Origin: JANQIV01 sp050117315
Lineage (GTDB): Bacteria; Bacteroidota; Ignavibacteria; Ignavibacteriales; Melioribacteraceae
NCBI GenBank assembly: GCA_050117315.1
Contig: JASFMY010000092.1
Coordinates: forward strand, 1 to 27,601
DNA length: 27,601 nucleotides
Direction of reading: 5' to 3'
Position numbers and translations under genes: made by a program. The first letter of the stretch is position 1; the number at the start of each line of letters is the position of its first letter. The notes under the pieces are model-generated. The model was not told the DNA's origin. It searched no databases and was given only the letters and a program-made list of their open reading frames with translations. Below, piece after piece: positions 1-8,064 of the stretch.

Positions 1-22
1 TTTTTTCTCTTAATTCTCCCAT
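1..22 (-). CDS. Start of a probable tyrosine recombinase (partial, runs off the window)
   Basis: Only seven codons are present (MGELREK), starting at ATG 22-20 with an AAGGAG box five bases upstream on the minus strand. The same start, two codons longer (MGELREKML), is seen at the right end. An M-x-E-L-R-x-K-M start is typical of phage-integrase-type recombinases, including those paired with IS91-type transposases. That assignment rests on a very short string and is an inference; that a gene starts here is well supported. Confidence 0.4.
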
Positions 23-120
23 TTTTACTCCTTTTTCTTTGTTGGTGATGAGAGAATATAAAAAAATACTCTTTCATTTTGTCAAAGAACATCTGCTGCC
101 GCTTTGGCGGTTTCGTTCAA
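1..120. repeat. Left copy of a 120-bp perfect inverted repeat; end of a mobile element
   Basis: All 120 bases are the exact reverse complement of 27476-27595; identity stops at 120/121 and at 27476/27475, where the flanks differ. The minus strand carries a promoter-like TTGACA, a GGAG ribosome-binding site and an ATG at 22-20 reading out of the window. A short dyad (CCGC-CAAA-GCGG) lies about 10 bases inside the inner end, and the junction carries GTTC/GAAC. IS91-like elements are known to insert next to GAAC or CAAG, so such an element is possible, but the body lies outside the window. The inner boundary could be 2-6 bases further out if part of GTTCAA is target sequence. Confidence 0.9.
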
Positions 121-131
121 CGAGATATTAG

Positions 132-320
132 CAATAGCCCCAACTTTTTCATAATGAATCCCTACGGGGCTAAGTTGGGGAAAGGATGATTGACACACGC
201 AACTATGGGCTTTCCCGGTAAGGGATCCTTCGGATAGCCCAAATCATTAGTTTTTTTTGGGCTAAAGCCCAGACTCTATTCGGTTTCTTATTTCCAACGT
301 GCTGAAGCACGTGGCTATTG
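132..320. repeat. REP-like cluster of four hairpins bounded by CAATAGCC / GGCTATTG
   Basis: Four dyads lie within 190 bases. CCCCAACTT (138-146) pairs with AAGTTGGGG (172-180). TGGGCT (206-211) pairs with AGCCCA (236-241), around an inner TCCC/GGGA. TGGGCT (258-263) pairs with AGCCCA (266-271). ACGTGCT (297-303) pairs with AGCACGT (306-312). The block is framed by an 8-base inverted repeat, CAATAGCC at 132-139 and GGCTATTG at 313-320. No coding sequence is credible inside it. It resembles the multi-copy intergenic palindromes (REP/BIME-like) found in many bacterial genomes and may act as an mRNA 3' end for the EamA gene. Confidence 0.65.
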
Positions 321-484
321 AACCACCTAATTGAGTTATGCAACACACTCTTAAATGCCGGAGCTATGAGAAACACTACATTCATAGTTAAATTGACGCC
401 TATGAGCTCTGCGGGATTCGAAATGACTGACTTTTTATTTTGCAGAAACTTGATTGGTTTCGGCAGTGGGAAAAAGGTAAATTA
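321..484. other. Intergenic spacer downstream of the EamA gene
   Basis: No gene is seen. The heptamer CTATGAG occurs twice (364-370 and 401-407), about 37 bases apart, suggesting the remains of another short intergenic repeat. The open frame that crosses this stretch on the + strand continues antisense through the EamA gene and is not believed to be real. Confidence 0.4.
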
Positions 485-1441
485 TTACTTGAGTAGTTTC
501 AATTGCTTCCATGGTTTGTTTATCAGCAAAATAGAAATTAGAATAGCTGCGCTGCCAATATACATATGCACTGTTAAAACCTCGTCGGCAATTAATGAAC
601 CAAGCAATATGGCGACAAGGGGATTAAAATATGCGTATGTACTCACCTTTGCTGGAGTACTTACCTTAAGCAGCCACACATAGGATGTGTAAGCAATAAA
701 ACTTCCGAAAATTATTAAGTAAATAATTGAAAGGATTGACAAAAATGAAAAATGTACCGTATCAACAGAAAATAATTCGCCGCTGATTAAGCTTATAATT
801 AATAAAAAAATCCCGCCGGCAAATGCCTGCATACCAGCAAGGTAAAATAAAGGGACACCTGTTTTGGCATTGCGCATATACAATGACCCGAAAGACCAGC
901 ATATTGCCCCTGAAACTAAAACAACCATACCTAAAATTACCGAACCTCCGAATTTATTTCCGTTAATCAATACACTTTCTTCAATTTCGGTTAATAATGC
1001 TACACCGGCAATTCCAACTATCACACCTATTATTGTTAAGTTATCCGGCTTATTATCTTTTGACTGCATCCAGTGGATTAAAATTATCCATATGGGAATT
1101 GTTGCAATTACAATTGCCGTTAAACTTGAAGGCATAAATTGAGATACCCATATCACTGCCCCATTGCCACCGCCGAACATTAATCCTCCGGTTATAGTTG
1201 CAATCTTCCAATCTTTTTTTGTCGGTCCTTTTGCACCTTTAAAATAATTAACGGCTATCAGAATTAATCCCGCAACCAAAAATCTAACGCCTCCCATTGC
1301 AAAAGGCGGTATTGTTTCAACAGCATAACGTATTGCTAGGTAGGTTGATCCCCATACCAAATAAATTGCACTGAACGCCAGGGCAACTTTTAAAGCAGGG
1401 GGATTATCTGTTTTTGTCAGTAAAGGTCTTCCGTCTCTCAT
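485..1441 (-). CDS. EamA-family (drug/metabolite) transporter
   Basis: This 318-residue protein is a probable inner-membrane exporter of the drug/metabolite transporter superfamily, in which two EamA repeats of five helices give ten membrane segments. It is almost entirely hydrophobic apart from a short polar start. The sequence YLVWGSTYLAIRYAV near residues 27-41 is the characteristic first-helix motif of YedA/RhaT-like members, and the length fits the family. It begins 11 bases after the Lrp/AsnC gene on the same strand, so the two are probably co-transcribed. Lrp-type regulators often control an adjacent amino-acid or metabolite exporter, which makes such a substrate plausible, but the sequence does not reveal it. 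Confidence 0.9.
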   Translation of the reverse strand: MRDGRPLLTKTDNPPALKVALAFSAIYLVWGSTYLAIRYAVETIPPFAMGGVRFLVAGLILIAVNYFKGAKGPTKKDWKIATITGGLMFGGGNGAVIWVSQFMPSSLTAIVIATIPIWIILIHWMQSKDNKPDNLTIIGVIVGIAGVALLTEIEESVLINGNKFGGSVILGMVVLVSGAICWSFGSLYMRNAKTGVPLFYLAGMQAFAGGIFLLIISLISGELFSVDTVHFSFLSILSIIYLIIFGSFIAYTSYVWLLKVSTPAKVSTYAYFNPLVAILLGSLIADEVLTVHMYIGSAAILISILLINKPWKQLKLLK

Positions 1442-1452
1442 TAAAATCTCTT

Positions 1453-1911
1453 TTATTCTATTTCCGGTAATTTTATTTTTGACGTCTCTTTAACAGTGTC
1501 CAGCACAATTACCGTCCTTGTAGATTTAATATTTTTGATACGTGTAAGCTTCTCACGCATAAAATCTGCTAAAGCCTTGTTGTTCGCCATTCTAACTTTT
1601 AATAAATAACAATCTTCACCTGCAACGTGATGCAGTTCCATAATCTCATCAAGTTTTGATAATTCATCGGCAGTACTCCATTCTCCTGCAATATCATCTG
1701 TGCGAACAAAAACAAAAGCAAGTAAACCGAGATTTATTTTTTCAGGATTGACCGTGGTAGTATAGTTTTTTATATAGCCGTTCTCTTCAAGCTTACGTAT
1801 TCTCTCCAGAACCCCAGAAGGCACCATTCCAATTTGCCGGGCAATTTCAGAGTTGCTTATGCGACTGTTTTCTTGCAAAAGCTTCAATATTTTTTTGTCA
1901 ATTAAATCCAT
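1453..1911 (-). CDS. Lrp/AsnC-family transcriptional regulator
   Basis: The 152-residue protein has the standard Lrp layout. An N-terminal AsnC-type helix-turn-helix covers about residues 4-50, with the recognition region around SEIARQIGMVPSGVLERIRK (21-40). A C-terminal RAM ligand-binding/oligomerisation domain covers about 65-145. It opens with the family's usual D-x-x-D-x-K-I-L-x-L-L-Q pattern. It is the first gene of a two-gene unit with the EamA transporter and has a consensus promoter about 35 bases upstream. It probably senses an amino acid or related metabolite and controls the exporter, perhaps also itself. The ligand cannot be read from the sequence. Confidence 0.93.
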   Translation of the reverse strand: MDLIDKKILKLLQENSRISNSEIARQIGMVPSGVLERIRKLEENGYIKNYTTTVNPEKINLGLLAFVFVRTDDIAGEWSTADELSKLDEIMELHHVAGEDCYLLKVRMANNKALADFMREKLTRIKNIKSTRTVIVLDTVKETSKIKLPEIE

Positions 1912-1944
1912 AATCTATTCTTGAATCGTTGTCAAATGTGCCTT

Positions 1945-1973
1945 AATATAGTGTGAATTGTTCTTCATGTCAA
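1945..1973 (-). promoter_or_regulatory. Sigma-70-type promoter for the Lrp/AsnC-EamA operon
   Basis: On the minus strand, TTGACA (1973-1968) is followed after exactly 17 bases by TATATT (1950-1945). The -10 box ends 33 bases before the ATG at 1911. The -35 matches the consensus perfectly and the -10 matches five of six. This suggests that the host's main sigma factor reads a classic -35/-10 promoter. Confidence 0.75.
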
Positions 1974-2379
1974 CACCTACTGTGATAATTTTTCATGAAT
2001 ATTTTGATATAACAAGTAATTTTTCGACAAACAATTATTTTTTTTGAAATTCTAACTTTAGAAGTATGTTGATCTTATTAACTTTTCACCGATTATCAAG
2101 GCAAGCAGATTGATAATAATTGAAAAACAAAGAGTTAAAAGCAATAGCCTGGGAGGAAAGAAAGATAAAGGATAAAAGTAAAAAGTGTTTTATTTTATAT
2201 CTGTGCCCTTGACGCATCCCGACTACGTCCTCAAAACGGACTTCGACGGACAGGTTGTTTAATTGCTCTAAAAGCTTGTCCCAACAATATGACCATTGAA
2301 CAATTTAACTATTGTTATGATTGTTCATTAGTAAAAATTGCCTGATCTATTTTGATCATAATATTTTTAAAGATGATGC
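1974..2379. other. Non-coding gap between the arsS remnant and the Lrp promoter
   Basis: No credible gene is present. At 2227-2241 there is a small dyad, GTCC-N7-GGAC, inside a GC-richer patch (about 2208-2255) that looks like a degraded REP-type repeat. AACAAT/ATTGTT (around 2299-2316) forms a weak dyad near the 3' end of the arsS remnant. The rest is AT-rich sequence without a clear signal. Confidence 0.5.
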
Positions 2380-3119
2380 TTATGCAGTTACACCACCGCA
2401 GCTTGAATCGGCACCTACTGTGCAGCCGTAACAATGCTGACCGGTTACAATTTTTTTTCCTTTAAGTTTTTCAGTATCAAATTTACTAATATGTTTTGGC
2501 GCACCGTGGTTGACCCTCATTTCAAGCATCTGATTAAAATCGCAGTCGTATAAATAACCGTCCCACCCGATTGATAAAGTATTTTTACACATAACGTTCA
2601 ACGCGGCGGCGGGTTAAATGATTCAACCAGTTTATTCATGTAGCTTTCATAATTACCCGATGCAATCAAATAATCCAGGTAACGGCTTATCGGCATGTTT
2701 GTTATTGTAAAAAGATTGTTAAACTCAACATCGTATTTATTTTTCAACTCGTGCTTGTAATCTTTTTCCAAACCGGATTGCGAAGGCGGCAGAAATGCTC
2801 CGACAGGATTGTATACCAGGTTGAATATCAAATCCGAGCCTTTTTTGCATACCCCAGTTCATTTAGTTTTTTTATTGCGGAAATTGATTTTTCGAAAACT
2901 CCTTCACCCCTTTGTTTATCGGTATATGAAGCCCTGTAATAAGGAAGTGACGAAATTATCTCCACCTTGTTTTTTGCCATGAACACTGCATAATCTTCGA
3001 ACCCGTTTGCCACCAGTATTGTTAAATTAGACCTGACCATTATATGTTTGGCCAGCTTTTTAACTTCCTCTACAAACCATTTAAAATCAGGATCCATTTC
3101 CGGAGCACCGCCTAGTCTA

Positions 3120-4366
3120 TCGTTCCAGAAATACATATACAATTAGAATTAAACCAATATTTCATCTAATTTGTATTTCCATCTGAAGACAACCGGATCA
3201 ATATTTATTTCATCTAAGTATTTGATAATTCTATCTTTTAATTCATCTTTAGATTTCACTCTAATTGCACGAAGAAATGATCTCGACATTTTACTGAAAA
3301 ACATTTCAATTAAATTCAACCATGAACCATGTTTTGGTGTAAAAATAAATTCAAATCTATTTGGATACTTTGATAGTGCACTCATAGTTTCTTTTGATAT
3401 GTGGGAAGAATGATTATCTAATATTATCCGCAACTTCCAATCTTTTGGATATTGCGAGTCCACTTTTTCTAAAAACTCAATAAACTCACGACTTCTATGT
3501 CTGTGGCGAACAAGTCCTATTACTCTGCCGTCATGTAAATCTATTCCGGCTAATAGACTTAAGGTTCCATGACGACGGTACTCATAGTCGCGCCCCCAAG
3601 TTGATCTTTTACCTACAAGAGGTGATAGATCAGCTGCCATGTTTTCGATTGCCTGTATACCTGGTTTTTCATCATATGAAAGTGTTGTAAAATTCTGTTG
3701 GATTTCATCATTTTCTAATTTTTTGTTGAGTATTTCAATTTCTTTATATACATATAATACCTGAGCCATTTTTTCTTCAAATTCAGGGTCTCGTTTTTCT
3801 AAATAGTATTGAATTTTGTGTGGTTTTATCGAAGCTTCGTTTAATATTCTATATATTGTACTTTTCCCGGCTTTAATTAAGCATTTATGACCGGCAGTTT
3901 CACATTTTTTTCGAACATAACTTGCTAACTGGCTTATTGTCCATAGTTCTGAAGATAAGCCCAGAGTTTTGGGCTTTATGCAGGCTAGGTTGACTACCCA
4001 TATTTTTGAATCGGCGGTTATTGATGGTTGAGCACCTTTTCTTTTTAGATCAGATAATGCCATCTCTACTCCACCACTTAAGGCTTTATCTACACATTTT
4101 TCTACCGTTGGTCGTGAGACTCCTATTGTTTTTGCTATTGAATTTATCGAATAGTTTTTCGAATATGCAAGTAACATTTTGGCACGTCTAACCTTTTCAA
4201 ATGGTTCTTTGCGTGAGTTTGATATAGTTTGTAGCTTTTTAGTATCTTCATCGGTTAGTACTAAATCTGGTCTTTGTCGCTGGAATGGCATGAGCAATCC
4301 TCCTATTGAATGATTGACCTTAATATACATATTGATATTCATTATTCAAGCATATCTATGGAACGT
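3120..4366 (-). mobile_element. IS630-family insertion sequence, complete, with TA duplication
   Basis: The 1247-bp element is flanked by TA at 3118-3119 and 4367-4368, the dinucleotide target duplication typical of IS630/Tc1-mariner elements. Its tips are imperfect inverted repeats: TCGTTCCAGAAATA from 3120 inward, and ACGTTCCATAGATA from 4366 inward (minus strand). They share CGTTCCA and match at 11 of 14 positions. It holds one intact transposase gene. It lies within arsS, between codons for KTDIPSI and the GGAPEM region. Confidence 0.9.
3149..4291 (-). CDS. IS630-family DDE transposase
   Basis: The start chosen is ATG 4291 (MPFQRQRPDLVL...), because AGGAGG at 4304-4299 lies seven bases upstream; this gives 380 residues. 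An upstream in-frame ATG at 4342 would add 17 unconserved residues. A helix-turn-helix lies near residues 50-75 (SINSIAKTIGVSRPTVEKCV), followed by a second DNA-binding segment (winged-helix type). The catalytic core shows the three acidic positions in order: D of SYDEKPG, D of IILDNHSSH, and E of HGSWLNLIEMFFSKM. No frameshift is needed, so the enzyme may be active. The intact transposase inside a decayed gene suggests the insertion is recent compared with the family's age, or that the copy is still selected by transposition. Confidence 0.95.
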   Translation of the reverse strand: MPFQRQRPDLVLTDEDTKKLQTISNSRKEPFEKVRRAKMLLAYSKNYSINSIAKTIGVSRPTVEKCVDKALSGGVEMALSDLKRKGAQPSITADSKIWVVNLACIKPKTLGLSSELWTISQLASYVRKKCETAGHKCLIKAGKSTIYRILNEASIKPHKIQYYLEKRDPEFEEKMAQVLYVYKEIEILNKKLENDEIQQNFTTLSYDEKPGIQAIENMAADLSPLVGKRSTWGRDYEYRRHGTLSLLAGIDLHDGRVIGLVRHRHRSREFIEFLEKVDSQYPKDWKLRIILDNHSSHISKETMSALSKYPNRFEFIFTPKHGSWLNLIEMFFSKMSRSFLRAIRVKSKDELKDRIIKYLDEINIDPVVFRWKYKLDEILV

Positions 4367-4784
4367 TATACTAGGAATATCTGTTTTAGATAAAGCCTCC
4401 AAACAAAGCCGCATTATTTCTCTGGTCATTATTTCTTTTCTGTCGGGGCCGGCGTCTACGTGGCAATCTTTACAGACCTGGTTACACATTTTACCGAGAT
4501 TCATTTGAAATATCTCTATTTCTCCCGCCTTTAGTTCATCTTCCCCTGTCTCTTTATACTTCTCCTCAAAGAAAGGCAAATTCTCCGGGCAGATTTATTA
4601 TTTTAAGCTGTTCATTAACATCGGCCAACGTTTCACCGAATTTTGGCAGATATGCAGGGTTATAATATGTTTCCATTGTAGTCTCGTTTAGGTTTAGTTT
4701 GCAAAAAGTGAATAATTATTTGAAAAGTTTATAAGAGAATAAATACACGTACACAAAAATTCATCACGAAATTATAACAAAATA

Positions 4785-5245
4785 TTATTTTTCAGCAGCT
4801 GAATTAATTTCATTCAATTTCCAATTGTAGCTAAGATAATCAATTTTCCACTTATCAATATTATTTAGAGAATATTTCTTCCCGTTAATTGAAATGAAAT
4901 CATCATCCCAAATTGTAGTTCCTAAAACCGTACCCATAATTAACCCGCCGATATGCAGATCGTTAATACTTTCAAGCGGATAATTGTCAACAATAATTTT
5001 TAATGTAAAAGCATTATACACATTAATCCAGAAAGCAAGTTTTTCGTTTCTATTAATTAAATTACTGGGCTCGGTATTTTCAAGTATTTCAATATATTTA
5101 TTAAAAACAGCGTCGTCTTTTAATTCCCGGTAATTTACCAAACCGTCTTTTACATATTTATTAAGTATTGTAGTGAAGAGCTCATGCTTATTGCTCTGTG
5201 CCAACATGATTGAAAAGAAAAAAATATATTTATAAATGGCTTCAT
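4785..5245 (-). pseudogene. DUF547-family gene remnant with internal deletion and start frameshift
   Basis: A 140-codon frame (5207-4785) begins like DUF547 proteins (KYVKDGLVNYRELK, then FWINVYNAFTLKIIVDNYPL and WDDDFISINGKKYSLNNI). It then jumps directly to what looks like the family's C-terminal end (YLSYNWKLNE). The conserved middle section (usually the H-x-A-x-x-C-A-x-x-x-C-P region) is missing, roughly 70-90 residues, without breaking the frame. Upstream, ATG 5245 opens a good signal peptide (MKPFINIFF...) that joins the main frame only if the T7 run near 5223-5229 had one more T. DUF547 genes often accompany arsenosugar gene sets; their biochemical role is unknown. The gene lies between the arsS and glycosyltransferase remnants. 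Confidence 0.8.
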
Positions 5246-5264
5246 CATAACTATTAACTTCATT

Positions 5265-5938
5265 TCATATTTGAGAGTAAATTGCTAACAATTTTTTTAA
5301 TTCTTTGTTTCCTTTTTGTTTATTGTTCAGCCAATTCATTAATTCTTCCTCGGTATCTATATCGTTAAGAGAAGTTAATATCTTATAGTTTTTTGTGATT
5401 GATCTAATTCGTTTGAGTGTTTCCCGGTATACTGTTGAAGTGCTCCATGTAATATTTTCAAAAAGAGTTTTGTTTAATTTTCTTAACCCGAGTAAACAGT
5501 AACCGCCGTCGTCCGAGGGTGATATTACACAATCATAATTTTGCAAACAGTTTATGGCATTATTTATATGTTTTCCATTAATATCTCGGGTATGTCGCTG
5601 CCAATTATTACGTCTCCGTAAAAACCTGAGTTTAAAACAAAATCAAATGAGTTAAACATTTTCTCTCCAAGATTTTTACCGGATTGTTCAACAAATTCAA
5701 AATTTTTCCCTACCCAATTTTGAATTAATTTTTTGTCTGAAGTACCGGTATAAAAAATAAAACACTTCAAAAGGTCGCTCTGGATCTTCTCACCAAGTTC
5801 AAAAATGTATTTGCAGCATTCGTTGTAAAATTGATAAGCAAAATCATTCCCAAGAGAAGAAGCCAACCTGGTTTTTACATTTCCCAATTCAGGATATTTA
5901 ACAAAATTTATAAGTGCATTATTATCAGTCATCAACAT
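5265..5938 (-). pseudogene. DUF2064/TIGR04282-type arsenosugar glycosyltransferase, frameshifted
   Basis: Two overlapping frames together make one protein of about 224 residues, the normal family length. The 5' part (5938-5564) contains FVKYPELGNVKTRLA, the family's nucleotide-binding-like start, and ends at VIIGSDIPEILMENI. The 3' part continues in another frame with CVISPSDDGGYCLLGL, WSTSTVYRETL and DIDTEEEL. The shift falls at about 5562-5572, in an AT-rich stretch. The family is a GT-A-like glycosyltransferase repeatedly linked with arsS and arsM. It is the first gene of the decayed operon. A single frameshift could also be a sequencing error, but neighbouring genes carry independent lesions. 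Confidence 0.82.
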
Positions 5939-6015
5939 TTAATTAGCTTTATTAAAATAAATATATAACATGAACAGGTAATTAATTGTAATGAATTTGA
6001 CGGAACGGTTTTATT

Positions 6016-8058
6016 TCAGTTAACAGTCTCGTTAGTATTTTGAATCAAGGGTTTTTCAAAGATTAATTTAAGCTCGGTACCGTTCTTATCGGTATAAGTC
6101 ATTTCACCGTTAATTTGTGATGTCAGGTTATGTATAAGCTGCATGCCTAATGAAGATTTTGATTTTTCTTCAAAATCCTCGGGCAGGCCTTTACCGTCAT
6201 CTTTAATTATCAGCATTATTTTTTTATCACCAACTTCAGCAAGACTAATATTAACACTGCCTTTTTTCCGGTCTTTAAATGCATGCTTAACTATGTTGGT
6301 CAAAACTTCGTTTACAATTAACCCGAACGGAATAGAAATATCAATCGGGAGAAAAATACTCTCTGTTGTTAATATAAGATCAATCTTTTTCGAAGTTTCA
6401 CTAAACGAGCTGATAATTATTTCCGCCAAACTTTTGATATAGTCAGAAACATCGACTTTAGAGAAATCGCTTGATTTATAAATTTTTTCATGTACCAGAG
6501 CCATTGATTTAACCCTATTCTGGCTATCCAGCAAAGTTTTAAGAACGTTTTCATCGGAGCTTTTTTTAGCTTGTAAATAGAGCAATGAGGATATTACCTG
6601 CAAGTTATTCTTAACCCTGTGGTGAACTTCCTTGAGCAGCACCAATTTTTCTTTAAGTGATTTTTGAAGGGTTTCGGCATGTTTCTTAATGTTTTCCTGT
6701 AAATATGCCTGGGCAATTGCTACAGCTAAAGTGTTGCTGATTTCAAAAACAATATTAATATCGTCCTCGGAATATCTTTTTTTATCTCCGTCCCCTATAT
6801 TCAATTCACCGATGAGTTTTTCCTGAAAAATCAATTTAAACGTAGCATATGATCTAATGCCTATTTCATAAATCATTTTTTCAGCATTGGATTTATTTTC
6901 AACAGCATCCAGATCATTAACAATTCTAAAACCTTTTTCATTAAAAGATGCAGCCATGGTCAGATCGCTTAGCGGGTATGACTCGGTATTATGTTTAACA
7001 TTATTTTCACTATCTTCGAAAACTGAAAATACGGTAACAAGATTTTTTTCAATATCGTATAAACAGACGCTTGCCCTCTTAAAAGATAGAAAATTTGAAT
7101 GCAGGTTTAATAATGTTTCTTGAGCAATGTCTTTTACGGATCTTGCTTTAATTATTCCCCTATAAATTTGCTGTAAAACTACCAGCCTAAAATTATATTT
7201 ATTTAATGCTTCTTCTATTTTAAGTCGTTCTTTAATTTCGTTTTTTAAAGCTTCGTTTGTTTCAGCAAGTTCTGCTGTTCTTTCTTCAACCCTTTTTTCT
7301 AAAGTATCTTTTGCAGTTTTTAATGATTTGGTCATGTAATTAAATGACTCAGATAAATTCTGCAGCTCGTCATTGGTAGTTAAATTTGCTTTTACGTTCA
7401 GGTTTCCATCGGCAACTTGCCTTGTTATACCGTCTAAAACTCTGATTGGATTAGTTATCCTGCGTGTAAAAATAATTGAAGTTACAAAACCGAAAACGAT
7501 AAGAACTAGCGCTATTAAAATAGTTCTTAGTGTAAGGTTGAAAAGTGCCTTATTATAATTCTCTAATGAAAGTCCGACAAAAATCCAGCCCCAATCAATC
7601 CCGGAATAATTATAGTTATATGAATAATGGAAGACATCGTCATTAACTATATTGCTATGGATAAAATCAAATTTTTTTTCGCTTTCCTTTTCACGGCTGT
7701 ATGATAATGTATCTACCTTCCAGCCGTCCTCTGTAAATATAAGTGAAAGGCCATCATTTTTATTAATGACTAAATATTTTATTGAATTACTTTCTTTTAC
7801 AAGTTGCAGGCATTGCTCAACTATAAACGAATATTCTTCGGTTATTAATGCAGACTGGTTTGCGTTTACGATTGAATAGGTAATATCCTTAGCCTCGTTT
7901 TCCATCCTTTCAATAATTAACTCACTCTGGTACGGCAGGCTGAAAGCTATAAAGAATGTTAGGGTAACAATAATTAATATCCAGGATACAATAGCAAATT
8001 TAAATGCAACCCCTTTGAATATTTTGCTGTCTTTTATAATTTTCAAGTTAATACACAA
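6016..8058 (-). CDS. Membrane sensor histidine kinase (periplasmic sensor, HAMP, GAF, HisKA_2, HATPase)
   Basis: In this 680-residue sensor, helix 1 is at about 20-42 and a periplasmic domain of about 130 residues follows, ending in YSGIDWGWIFVGL. Helix 2 is at about 175-198, HAMP at about 199-250 and a coiled coil at about 250-290. A GAF domain lies at about 305-455. The HisKA_2 H-box is KEVHHRVKNNLQ (476-487, phospho-acceptor His479 or His480). The HATPase has its N-box NEVLTNIVKHAF (583-594), DDGKGLP (620-626) and SLGMQL (636-641). All catalytic boxes look intact. It starts six bases after the third binding-protein gene and ends a five-gene unit. No response regulator is seen in the window. 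The tandem PhnD-like proteins are natural candidates as its periplasmic input. Confidence 0.95.
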   Translation of the reverse strand: MCINLKIIKDSKIFKGVAFKFAIVSWILIIVTLTFFIAFSLPYQSELIIERMENEAKDITYSIVNANQSALITEEYSFIVEQCLQLVKESNSIKYLVINKNDGLSLIFTEDGWKVDTLSYSREKESEKKFDFIHSNIVNDDVFHYSYNYNYSGIDWGWIFVGLSLENYNKALFNLTLRTILIALVLIVFGFVTSIIFTRRITNPIRVLDGITRQVADGNLNVKANLTTNDELQNLSESFNYMTKSLKTAKDTLEKRVEERTAELAETNEALKNEIKERLKIEEALNKYNFRLVVLQQIYRGIIKARSVKDIAQETLLNLHSNFLSFKRASVCLYDIEKNLVTVFSVFEDSENNVKHNTESYPLSDLTMAASFNEKGFRIVNDLDAVENKSNAEKMIYEIGIRSYATFKLIFQEKLIGELNIGDGDKKRYSEDDINIVFEISNTLAVAIAQAYLQENIKKHAETLQKSLKEKLVLLKEVHHRVKNNLQVISSLLYLQAKKSSDENVLKTLLDSQNRVKSMALVHEKIYKSSDFSKVDVSDYIKSLAEIIISSFSETSKKIDLILTTESIFLPIDISIPFGLIVNEVLTNIVKHAFKDRKKGSVNISLAEVGDKKIMLIIKDDGKGLPEDFEEKSKSSLGMQLIHNLTSQINGEMTYTDKNGTELKLIFEKPLIQNTNETVN

Positions 8059-8064
8059 ATATTT

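Larger units (their letters stand above)
2380..4676 (-). pseudogene. arsS: Arsenosugar biosynthesis radical SAM protein ArsS, broken by an IS and frameshifts
   Basis: The pieces read in order as one ArsS-like protein: a start at 4676 (METYYNPAYLPKFGETL), the radical SAM cluster motif CNQVCKDC followed by HVDAGPDRKEIM, then GGAPEMDPDFKWF, NLVYNPVGAFLPPSQ, ISRYLDYLIASGNYE, and the C-terminal DUF3641 region with WDGYLYDCDFNQML and CYGCTVGADSSCGG. ArsS acts with ArsM on methylated arsenic to form the carbon-arsenic bond of arsenosugars. A complete IS630-family element (3120-4366) splits the gene just after KTDIPSI. There are four further lesions: an extra base near 4580 (CCC), about four bases missing beside the insertion (DLTGG reduced to a TAG), a lost A in the A run near 2850, and a one-base loss near 2600. 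The gene is dead. It is the third gene of the decayed minus-strand operon, after the glycosyltransferase and DUF547 remnants. Confidence 0.9.

Noticed and set aside
318..683. Open frame of 121 codons on the + strand
   Set aside because: Its 3' part lies antisense to the EamA gene and its start falls in the repeat-rich spacer; no family features are visible.
2205..2260. GC-richer patch with GTCC/GGAC dyad, considered as a terminator for the arsS remnant
   Set aside because: The stem is only four pairs with no T run; it looks like repeat debris and is recorded only within the spacer.
4566..4676. A 36-codon frame (METYYNPAYLPKFGE...) that could be a separate small gene or the start of a carboxymuconolactone-decarboxylase-like protein
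   Set aside because: With one base removed near 4580 it continues as PENLPFFEEKYKETG, leading straight into the radical SAM motif, so it is better explained as the 5' end of the arsS remnant.
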